A DNA stretch of 64,000 nt from Bimuria novae-zelandiae CBS 107.79 (Eukaryota > Ascomycota > Dothideomycetes > Pleosporales > Didymosphaeriaceae), in the NCBI GenBank assembly GCA_010015655.1, contig ML976748.1, forward strand, positions 139,625 through 203,624, written 5' to 3'. Below are positions 24,801 to 34,861 of this stretch, in pieces. The notes under the pieces are model-generated. The model did no database searches, was not told where the DNA came from, and saw only the letters and a list, made by a program, of their open reading frames with translations. The position numbers and the translations under genes are program-made. Within the stretch, counting starts at the first letter, position 1, and each line of letters opens with the position of its first letter.

Positions 24801-25030
24801 TGAGGAGCTCGTTTTTAGTGAAGCATAGCCAAGATTTTTCGATCAGACAACCCAAGATCAAACCCCTTTAAAAAGATTATTAAAGAAATTTAAATATGTG
24901 AGAAAATAGCACGGAATCTCTCTTTTAGCTCTTGAATTTTTATAAGTTAATATTTGATATTGCGGTTGTAATGCTGCACTGTTACATTGAAAAAACCTTG
25001 GCATATTCCTGACTAAAAACGAGCTCCTCG
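24801..25030. mobile_element. MITE-like element, Tc1/mariner type ends
   Basis: Terminal inverted repeats of about 39 bp: left GAGGAGCTCGTTTTTAGT, with the right end as its complement (CTAAAAACGAGCTCCTC). TA dinucleotides flank both ends (24799-24800 and 25031-25032). At 230 bp and AT-rich inside with no coding capacity, it fits a non-autonomous element using TA targets. Confidence 0.75.
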
Positions 25031-25482
25031 TAGAACTAGGCTTCGGAAGCTTGCCCATTCAAGTAGGTAAAGTCTGACTCAGGGATGTCACACGAGCAAA
25101 CCACGCAGAAGTAACGGATTACAGAGGAGGAGTGTGCGCTCGTGCCAATTCAAAGCGAGGCCCGTAATTCCTCTCTACCCCCGATCAGCCATGCATCGCA
25201 ATTCTGAGCTGGGTCAGCCTTTGCTCCGACCCGATGAGGGGTAAACACGGGGAAATCTTGACTACTTACGATCTCTCCTCCGCGTTGGACGCGGAACGGT
25301 ACTTTCTTAGCTTGCAGGTAGTTTGGGATCAATATTGCGTAGCTTGTACATGTGCCTCAGAGAGGACACGCGTGTTGTAAGGGGAAGCGAAAGCATATAT
25401 AGAGTGGTAAGGAGAGTCGGGGTCTCGTACCGTTATCGCAATTGTCAATTTCGCCGCAGTGGTCATCTTCCCTCTTGCCAAC
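25031..25482 (+). promoter_or_regulatory. Promoter region of the saponin-hydrolase-like gene
   Basis: A TATATA box lies at about 25395-25402, some 85 bp before the ATG. A perfect inverted repeat TCCGCGT-TGG-ACGCGGA (25279-25295) lies about 110 bp before that box and gives CCG-N9-CGG half-sites of Zn2Cys6 type. Regulator binding is inference. Confidence 0.55.
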
Positions 25483-27437
25483 ATGCACTTTGTTACAGCC
25501 TCTTTGGCGCTTAATATCATTGCCGGTGCAGCACTTCCGGCACGGAAAGCGCTGTATTATGACATCCCTCCTCCACCCAGTCCTGAGCCCATCGAAGTAA
25601 TCGAACTCCCATTGCCCCCTGTTGCGCCTAGCCTCGAGACCGGGGCGTGCACCCTGGATATTAATCCTCGGAAGACAGGATGTATCCAACGAGAGCTAGG
25701 CGACTACGAGTTCCAGGCTGGTGATTTCTCTCCGGACGGTAACCATATCATCGTCAATGTGAAATTTGTTGGCGCTCCCAAGGCACCGGATCCAGCAAGC
25801 ATATACGACGGAGAACAATTGATTTTGGTGAAGGCGGATGGAACAACATTCAACAATGGGGATACGTGGAAATGCCTTAGCTGTGCAGTCCCGGAAGGTC
25901 AGCAGAAACTATTGGATCCGCAGAGAGATTATCCGCATGTATTCCGCAGCGGTGATAAGGCGCTGTGGGGCCATAAGTAAGCCTTGTCAATCCGGTTAGT
26001 GAATTCCAAACTGACGATCGAAGCGTCCTCGACTGCAATGGGCATCAATTGGCCAGTGACGAATGCACCGCCCAGGATACTCACATCTATCCGATATACT
26101 GGGCAGTCATTCAAGACGGTGTTGAAAAGAACGGTGCCCCACGAGAATTACGCCTTCATCCGGATGATATCCATTTTGGATGGAGCTCTTTCACAAATTC
26201 TGGGGGACAAAACACTTTCTTCGGCCGCCTTCAGTTCAATGCCAACCCCGAGACCGGAAACATCCTTGCCCCCCGCTACGAGTTGGTAGATGTGAATCTA
26301 CTCTATGATCCAGCCCGGAGCCAGCGACTCACGGCTAAAGGCAAGAAGATAATGATTCATGACGATGCTATTGGTATAGGAGAGCTGCGTGGTTTCTCTG
26401 GGACAGGCGATGAGATCATTTATATTGGTCCAACATGGGAAGCCAATAACATCGATGTGTCTGCTATCCACGTCGTTACGGGTGTTGTCCGTCGCTTGAC
26501 TGAGCATCCCGAGTACACTGACCCAATCGCCTTCTCTGTGGACAATAAATGGTTTGTTGCTATGGATACCCGTGGGTCAAATCGACAGATGTTCATGTCT
26601 GGTATGCGTCATATTCCACCCCTGATCGACTTGATCACCGTTACCGTAGCGTCGTCAACTCGCAATAACGGAAACCGACGCTTCTTTCAACCGATCCTCA
26701 TTGACGGTTATGGAGACCGAGGGGACTACTTCGGCCAACAGGTCAACGCTGAGGGTGACGGAAGCGCTGGTGCGGTCAACGATCCCAACTGGAATGGTCG
26801 CGCAGACCCAGCATTCTCGCACGACGGCACCAAGATCGTGTACTGGCAAGCCATTGTCACCGGGCGAGAATGTGGCGGTCTCAATCCCCTCCCGTGTCCT
26901 GTACCAACAACCCAAGGCCAGCGCGAGTACCGCCTCATGCTTGCCCGGCTCACAAGTCGGACACCGCAGCCAGTACCTCCCGTCTTCGACGTACCGGATC
27001 AACTCCCTTGGGCTACTCCATTTCCTCCGGGCTCGAATTTTCCAAAAGACTCCCAGAGGCTCGTCGCTGGATCGTATACCTTACGTGGCAGAATCTCTGG
27101 CCATGCTATTGTCAAGCTTACCAGCTCAACGTCAGATCAGTCCAGGGGTTACGATACCGTTGCTGTCAACTATACCAATTACGCCGACGTCGAGGGATAC
27201 ATACTGAACGGGTGGGAGAAGGTTACAAGTACCATTCTGTTGCCAAATCCGTGGGACACATTGGTAGATTGGTATTCAGATATTGAGGAAACTGGTGTGG
27301 TTTCCGCAACCAAAAGGACCAGCCCAGACGGCTTCCACTTGCAGATTGATGCGGTGGCGAACATCTTTAACGCTACTGGAACGCTCACAACTACTATCAA
27401 TGGAGTTCAGTACAAGCAGCCGGCTAATGGAACGTAA
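25483..27437 (+). CDS. Secreted saponin-hydrolase-like protein (TolB/WD40-like propeller)
   Basis: Resembles the fungal saponin hydrolase family, secreted enzymes that cut the glucuronide-linked sugar chain from triterpenoid saponins and release the aglycone (for example soyasapogenol B). Exons 25483-25976 and 26024-27437; donor GTAAGC, branch ACTGAC, acceptor GAAG. The frame closes at 635 residues, about full family length. Signal peptide: MHFVTASLALNIIAGAALPA. Landmarks I recognise: DIPPPPSPEP leader, LPLPPVAPS, HIYPIYW, LRLHPDD, GFSGTGDE, RRLTEHPEYTDP, VAMDTRGSNRQMFMSGMR, NGNRRFFQP, GDYFGQ, DPNWNGRADPAFSHDGTKIVYWQA. The repeated SPDG/SHDGTKI-type text fits a beta-propeller. Several N-glycosylation sequons occur near the C-terminus. 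The stop lies only a few tens of bases before retrotransposon DNA, yet the gene looks complete. Family recognition is from memory; activity is inferred. Confidence 0.8.
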
Positions 27438-27444
27438 GAATTGT

Positions 27445-27860
27445 TTTAAGACCCATTTGGTAGGTGTTAAAACTCTGGGGGGTAGCTGGTCCCACAGGAT
27501 CTAGGGTTGGTTCTGGGGCAGCAGTACTGTTAGGCAGGAAAGGGGTATTGATAGCTTGCGCTTGTAAATAGGGTGTTAGTATCAAAGTTATAAGATATTA
27601 AATCACCAAGAGCCTGAGTCAAACCCAAACGATAGATTAATAAACAGGTTAAATACAAAGATAGAAGGTCTATCTGCGCGCTTTTATATACTTGGCCTGC
27701 TCGAAGTGCTCGAGACGAGTATAGCGAGTAGGTATAGTAGTCTTATGCTCCTGCTTGATCTGCTCGAGTCGAGCTTGTCGAGCAGTTACGTAATTCTCCT
27801 GTACTATGCCACTATTAGTTACTATAAGACCCGTAGGCGCCCTGGGGCCTAGCCGTATAG
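27445..27860 (-). mobile_element. Gypsy leader/gag-start remnant with LTR-like sequence
   Basis: 27455-27660 aligns with 6240-6430, the leader of the first gypsy element, in the same orientation (shared text such as CGATAGATTAATAAACAGG and AGCTTGCGCTTGTAA). It is much less RIP-scarred. To the right, 27660-27860 is LTR-like, with a CTGCTCGA...TCGAGCAG inverted repeat near 27760-27785. Only the 5' end of the element is present, cut off next to the saponin-hydrolase stop. Confidence 0.6.
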
Positions 27861-28592
27861 TGCTAATTATAAATTCTAATATTATCCCCCTCCTCTAGCT
27901 AATTCGTTCTTAGGTTACATAATTTAATACACCGGCTAGATATAGCTTATTAAATCTGTCTTTTACGTATCTTATTATAATATCATCCTGTTATGGACCT
28001 GTGTACGCGCCCCTGGGTGCATGCCTATACGCACGGGCTACCTGGTTGTGCTGGCAACTACTCCCGCCACTAGCGTCTCAGCATATATATCGGACCTCAC
28101 CTACAGACTCTAGATACTTTCTATACGTAGATTCTCGTTAATTAATAGATACATACTTAGCCTTAGCCTCTATAATATAATCTACGTATTCTAAATTACG
28201 CTTATAGATATAAGGCGGTCGTAAAATAACACTTATAAGGATAACCTTATTAAGCGTATAATAACCTAATAACTAATACTATTACGCTACCTGTAGCGAC
28301 GTCGATTCTATAAAACCTAGCGTCTAATACGACCACTTCTAATAGCACTAGTAGGCTAGGCCTAGCGTTGTAGCTTAATGGCACGACCTACCTAGGCGGC
28401 GCATGCCGCGAAACCTAAGATACCCTATAACACTAGAGATAGCGCTAGCACGTAAAATACGCAGTTTACCCTATAGGCTAGTAACGCTAATAACTAGCTT
28501 AAACGCTTACTATCTATAACACCTAAAATAGTAAAGAAGACTGCCCTGCTAAGCACGCTACGTAATAGTAAACCTTTTAGTAATATACTAGG
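27861..28592. other. Decayed repeat DNA, no gene
   Basis: AT-rich, TpA-rich sequence. A possible LTR start (TGTTATGGACCTG, at about 27990) introduces a GC-richer patch. I see no protein-coding signal. Confidence 0.4.
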
Positions 28593-28839
28593 TGTGACGA
28601 TCGTGGGACTTGCTTTAATCTGGGCATCGTCACAAGGGCGATGGATGGCAGCTGCTACACTGAGATGGCAGCTGCTACACTGAGAAGGCAGTCGCAGCAT
28701 TGAGATGGCAGTTACTAGATAGCGGCAGACTATATGCCGCCTACTCGGCCCTCTCGATCCCTTTCTCTTCTTTAGCTTTGAGTCTTTGTACATAGCGCCA
28801 ATCTATCAGCCGCAAGGCTACATCTTGCTGGCAGTTACA
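28593..28839. mobile_element. Solo LTR (247 bp) with 5-bp target duplication
   Basis: Begins TGTGAC, ends GTTACA and is flanked by identical CTAGG at 28588-28592 and 28840-28844. It contains three 20-bp tandem units (28644-28663, 28664-28683, 28684-28703) and a partial fourth. Unlike its surroundings it keeps CpA/TpG dinucleotides, so it escaped RIP. The short open frames across it are not genes. Confidence 0.85.
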
Positions 28840-28844
28840 CTAGG

Positions 28845-30640
28845 TAGGTTTTATAATTTGGTAACGTATTGAGCCCTAATATTTATAAAGTACGATCTTT
28901 CGGTACACCTAATAATGTTAATAAAAAAAAAAAAAAAAAAAGTATATAGCTACGCGCTAAGTTAGTAGCTTTAGCGTATACTACCCTATATTACTAAAAG
29001 TTAAAGATAAGAATTAAGACTTAGATAATTTAATAGTTACCCTAAAGACAGCCTAACCTACTATATCTTAAGTAGTAAATCCTAAGTATAATTTTGTGTA
29101 GCTATAGAGGCTCTTTGTAAAAAGCGCCCTGACTACGGGCGACTCAGTCTATCCACAGTACTAAGGCAATCCCTTAGAGAGGGAAGAGAAGGGCTGCGGC
29201 GAGGGAAGTAGATAGGCGGAAGGCCTGGATAGCGCCGGTCTAGAGCGGACTAGGGCCGTCGAGGGCCCTCGACCTACGACTCGTGACAAAGGCTCTTTTC
29301 TTTAAGGGTCTCAACCGCGAAAATAAGCACGTAATAACTAGCCTAATTAGGCCTTGCGTATTACGTAAGCTAATAACGTAAGCTAAATCTTAGGCTTATA
29401 CTAAGGCCTAAAACCCTTATTCTTACTTTCTACTTGGCGGCTTACCTTATCCCGGAGGCTCCCTAACCCGTAAGTACGACCTGGCCAATCTATGGCAGTC
29501 TAGGGTGCCTGACCCTAGATGCCCCCCATTTCAGTACCCAGCCACTCTAAATTTAGGGGTCGTGAAGGTAGACTAACCTGGTGCAGGCCTACTAAGTTAT
29601 CCTTATACTTGTTACTTCTCTACCGCCCTCTTTAGCAACCTTTAGACTTTGTCTAGACATACCTACGCTATTTAGCACTATAAGTACCGCGAACGCTATC
29701 CTTAAGGCCCTAGTTAATAAGGCGCGTGCGAGCGCGATTAGTACTATTAACCTATACTATACCTGCCTTTCTATTATCCTAGATAGCCTTAAGTAGTCTA
29801 ATTATAAAAAGATAAAGCTTTACTAGTTTTAGGTTAAGGAGATGCGTCGTGTCTAGTCTAAGGTAGTGTATATTAATCTTAGCCTAATAGATTTAGAGGA
29901 CTATAATTTAATCTGCCACTACGATGCCTGCTACAGTAGTAATAAGAATTATTAGCAGGTAAGTTAGCGCTTTAAGGGTTATATAGGGGTTTCGAGGCTA
30001 ATTAGTAGCAGATACCTAAAGATAACTTAGAGAACGTGTTAAGTGTCCTAATTACCCTTATGCCACGCTTAAGCTAAATTAATGCGTATACATGCGATAA
30101 GATTAACCTCTCTAGATTAAATAAGGTATTAGTAAAGGCCACCGCGCAGGTACTAGAGACGGAATAAAGCAATATTATTATATAAGTATTATTTAGTGTA
30201 GTTAAGGGTTATCTAGACTAAGTCGCATAGGGCCACCGGATCTAAATTCTGCGGAAACCCGTTAACCCCCTACTACTTAGGTTATAACACCTAGCCTCCT
30301 AAGGAGATCATTCCGGTGGTAGGCCTCTTTATTAAGAAGAAGCGGAAGAGGAAAGCTTCTACTATAAAGGGGGGTAGTCTAACCTCCCTAGTTACTGCTA
30401 GTGCTCTTACCCCTAGGCGCAAGAAGGTTACTCCTAAGTTAGTAAAGGTCCTTAACTCTAATTCTAGGTTATTAATACTAATTTAGGGTAGTTAGCGTTT
30501 AAGGCTAGTGTCTTAGCCACGCTAGACTTCCTCGCGGAGGAAGTGAAGAAGAAGATTAAAAGTAAAAGTAATTAAAAGACTTTTTAGTAAGCCTATAAGT
30601 CTAAGTGCCTAACTAATTAAGAGGGTTATCTAGTACGATC
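28845..30640 (+). pseudogene. Unidentified decayed reading frame (mobile-element or host remnant)
   Basis: A 19-base poly(A) lies at 28922-28940. From about 29600 to 30480 the plus strand reads as a long frame interrupted by RIP-type stops. It contains LICHYDACYSSNKNY followed by an RFKGYIGVSRLISSRYLK-like stretch, and a lysine/arginine-rich end (about 30320-30450, with LFIKKKRKRK). The spaced Cys/His residues hint at a zinc-binding segment. I do not recognise the family. It could be the gag of an LTR element or a captured host gene. Confidence 0.35.
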
Positions 30641-33600
30641 TAGGGATTCCTGCCCCTATTAATAGTATCCGGATTTTATTCACGTTCTATACCCTTTAGC
30701 AGTTTTAATTAGGTTTTGGTTGGCTATAATTGCGTTAGGTATAGTCCAAATAGGCTTATAAGCCTCTGTTAGGCCCCGAGAGGCGTGAATAGGCCTAGAT
30801 AGCTCGTTTTAGTCTTTAGTCTATTTAAGAATCCTCTGCCCTGTTTATTCTAGTATTTTGTAGCCTATAAAGTATACTCTCTAGGGTAATCTATTACTAA
30901 TTACTATCGAGTGCTGTCTTCCTCCTTCTCTAGGGGGGCGACCCCGCCTCTTAGGCTCCTATTTAGGGCGACCTTTAGTTTCCTTGTCTAAGCCCTTTAG
31001 GAACTGCTTTATCGCCCCTTTAGAGATCTCCTCTATAGATAACTACTAGTTCTCATCGCTATCGTATCCTTTCTACTTAACTTTATACAGCCATTCTCCG
31101 TCCTAGAGTACCCTAGATCTAATTCCTTTAATTAGGTATATATCCTTCCCTGCTTATAGTATAATAACCTTAGGCGGGCTTTACTCTTATTATAGTAGTC
31201 CTTCTAGGGCTGCCTAGTTTAGGAGAGACACATGGAACACTAGGTAAATATTAAAGTCCTTTAGCAGCTCTAGCTTATATGCCTGTTAACTAATTCGCCG
31301 TTTTACCTTATAGGGACCCTAGGACTTGTAGTTAAGTTTCTTTTTAGGCCTAGTTAACCGTATGTTGCGGGCGTTAAGGTATACTATGTCCCTTACTATA
31401 AAGGTTTGGGCCTTATGCTTCCTGTTATACCACGTCGCCTGGTACACCTGTGCCCTAAGGATCGCTTGGGTTATCTAGACCCTAGTCTAGGCTAGAACTA
31501 TTACTCTGGCCCTTATCGTAGGTACTAACCCGCGCAGCTGTACTTCTTGGGGTAGGTCTACTATTAGTAGATTTAGGCTGTATACTATAATAAATAGCGA
31601 CACTCCTGTAGAGCTATAGATACTATTATTGTACGAATATTCTACTTTAGATAGAAGGTCCGCCTAATTAGATTATTCGTAGTTATAGAATACTTAAAGG
31701 TACTATTTAAGCGTTTAGTTCTATCGTTTTATCTGTCCGTCTGTCTACGGGTGGAAGGTAGTAGAGAGGAGTTACTTAGTTTTTAAATATTAAGTAAAAG
31801 TGCTCTAATAAGCTAATATAAATAGGCTGCCTCTATCCGTAACTATTAACTTTAGAGGGCCGTGTAGGCATAGAACCTTTCTTTTAAAGACCTTAGCTAG
31901 CTTTACTACCTTTAGGTCCTTTCGCGTGGGGATGTAGTGTGCCATCTTAAAAAACTAGTTAATAACTACTAGGATACTATTATAATAATAGGCTCTAGAT
32001 TTACTCTTAAGTAGATCTATTACTATGTCTATAGTAATGTCCTCCTAAATGCCCCTTAAAACTAGTAGGCTATTAAGTTGGCCGTGCGTCGCGTGTTAAA
32101 TAGGTTTCGCCCTAGAGCACGCTTAATAGGTCTAGACGTAGTTCTTTACGTATTATTAAACACTAGGCTACTAGAACTCCTATAGCACTAGCTTTAAAGT
32201 CCTAGTAAAGCTAAAATAGCCCGCGAGGGGGTTATCGTAGCATTATTAAAGGACATGTACCCTTACTAAAGGTGGCACGTATAGCCTATTCTCGTACCGT
32301 AATAGGTTGGCCGGTCTAATTATCCAGCGCTTTAGCCATTCTGGCTTTGCCATCTCTGGCCCTTAGAGGTACTAGAGGATTTATTCTATAGTTTCGTCCC
32401 CCTAGCTATTTCTCTTTAATAGCTCTACTATGGGGTAAGCGCTTGCTAAATCGTTTACCGCCGCCTCCTTAGTTACTAACGTTCTAGGTCTAGCAACCCT
32501 TATTACTACCACTAGTCTAGGGCTTCCTGCCTACTTTAGTAGCTATAGGCTGCCTGCCACGCCTGCTTCGTCTAAAGCGTCGCCTTTTAGCTATAACTTG
32601 TGCTATAGGGCCTTAAGGAGTCTTTACTAGAAACTACCTATCACGCCTAAGCTTATTTCCTCCTCTAACTCGTAGTCGGGTCTCTGCGATAGTCCGTTAG
32701 CGGGATTTGTCCTTTCTAGATAGTGTTTAATTTTAAAATTAAATATTATAAGCTATTTAGCCTACCTTGCCTGCTATCTAGTTAGGACTTTTATAGACAT
32801 AAACCCTTGCAGGTTAGCATAATTAGTTAAAAGCTTAACCTTCTCGCTAACACCCTCTAGGTAGTGTCGCTAATGCTTAAAAGCTTTAACAATCGCTAGT
32901 AACTTGCTATTATACGTATTATAGTTTCGTTCTGCCTAGTTTATCTTGCGTAAATAAAAAGTAACTAGGTGCTATTATAGCTTTCTATGTTTATCTAGTT
33001 GCGGTTAGCTTAAGATACCCAAGATCGCGAAACCTAAAGCGTTAGTTTTCACTCTTAAGGGTCTTTTAGGGTTAAAGTAAGCTAGCAAGGGCCCTCGCAT
33101 AAAGCTCTCTTTTAGCTAGTAGAAGGAGGCCTTAGCCTGCTTTAGTAAGCTTATTATAACTAATTTCTTAAGTCTCTGTTACTATTTGCCCTTAGTGGCT
33201 CCCTCTAGCCTTTTTATTAGGGCGTAAAGGGGTGCCGCCACTCAAGAGAATCCTTTTATAAACCTTTAATAGTAGTTAGTAAAGCTAAGGAAGATCCTAA
33301 CTACTTAGACTAAGTTTAGTTTAGGCTAATCTTTTATAAAGGTAACGCGGTCCTCCTCTATTTCTACGCTGTCTAGAAATACTATAAAGCCTAGGTATCC
33401 CACCTTGCGTGTATAGAATTCGTATTTAGACAGTTTAGCGTATAGCCGGCGTTTAACAAGGCGTTCTAGCACTATCTAAACGTGCTAGATGTGTTCTTCC
33501 TTCGTCTTAGAGTAGATAAGGATATCGTCGAGGTACACAATATAGTAAATATTAAGAAGGTCTAATAGTATGTTGTTAATATGGCTTTAAAAGGTCGCAG

Positions 33601-34861
33601 GCGCGTTTGTTAAGCCAAAAGGTATTACTATGTATTTGTACTATCTATACCTTATTTAGAAGGCCATCTTCTATTTATCTCCTACCCTAATTTGGACGCG
33701 GTGGTAGGCGTCCCTTAGGTCTAGTTTAGTGTAGATCTAGGCATCCCCTAGTTAGTTAAGGGATTCCTATATTAAGGGAAGTAGGTATTAGTTCTTTATT
33801 ATAACTACATTTAGTCCCCTGTAGTTAACGTAGAGGCGGAGGCCTCTATCCTTTTTCTTTATAAAAAGGATTAGTGCCCCGGCACTTAATCGCGATAGTT
33901 AAATAAAGCCCTGTTTAAGGTTCTTCTAGATATAGTCGCGCAGAACTACCGACTCTAACTCTAATAGACTATAGAGTAGTCTAAAAGGCACTTCCTTGCC
34001 TTCCTCGATATTAATCTTTATCTTATAGGGGCCATGGTTGGTAAGGATGCTCGCGGCTTCTTTAGAGAAGGCTTCCTCCTACCGTCCCTAGTATTCTTTA
34101 GGTAGCGTCCCGGGTAGGCCTCCTAATGTGTCCTTTAGGGTGGTATATATAATAAAATAGTTATTTGCTATATCTTTAGCCGTGCCGGCGAACTCTTCTA
34201 CTAATTTAGTAGAGATCTTAGTTTATTTGCGCTTCCTATGGGCGAAGCGAATAGTCTTATTATAGAAGTTTATAATAGGGTTCTATTCTGCTAGCCAGGG
34301 CATTCCTAGGACCATGTTAAATCCACTAATATTACTAACTATAAATAGGCAACTACCGCTCTTGGTTTTACTGCGACTGTCTATAATAGTGTAGGGGAGC
34401 TTTGCCTGGCCTAAAACGCCTAAGTCTTGTCCGTTTAGCGCCACGTAGCGTTTGCCTTTTATTATCGTTACTGTAACCCCTAACCGCTTTATTAGATTAC
34501 TGCTAACGAAATTCGCTTTGGCTCTATAGTTTACTAGGGCTTTAATTTATTATTAGTTGCCCTCGTGCTGTACTTTACTATCCAGCGTAATTAGTAAGCT
34601 ACCGCTCCTAACCCTAGGGGTCCTTATAGCTATAACTAGTTATTATTAACCTTTATTATAGTTAACCTTGCCTGTAGACTATTAGGCCTCCTAGTCTACA
34701 GCTTGTCTTTCCCCGCCTCGGCCTTGTACTTTAAACAGGACGCCTTATAATGGCCTAGTTTATAATAATAAAAGTATTAGTCCTTGTCCTTATCCTCTAT
34801 TACCTAAGCCTTCTTCTTACTATCCTTATCGCGACGGTCGCTGTCGTGGCGTCTCTAGTAT
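30641..34861 (-). mobile_element. Ty3/gypsy chromovirus pol, RIP-decayed, gag end cut by Copia-2
   Basis: Read leftward on the minus strand: a CCHC-like knuckle (YYYKLGHYKASC, about 34740-34790), protease region (34300-34560), reverse transcriptase with YLDDILIYS (about 33515-33545), RNase H and integrase (33000-31300). Next comes a chromodomain-like segment (YLIKGIRSRVL then KGYDSDEN, about 31030-31120) and an AT-hook-like KRRGRPPR (about 30940). Stops occur throughout. The gag side ends abruptly at the Copia-2 LTR (34862). The 3' LTR was not delimited. Confidence 0.75.

Noticed and set aside
28494..28793. 99-codon minus-strand gene
   Set aside because: It lies across the solo LTR with its 20-bp repeats and has no recognisable domain.
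28922..28940. Poly(A) as the end of a LINE
   Set aside because: No reverse transcriptase or other LINE text is readable next to it on the plus strand, so it cannot be assigned.
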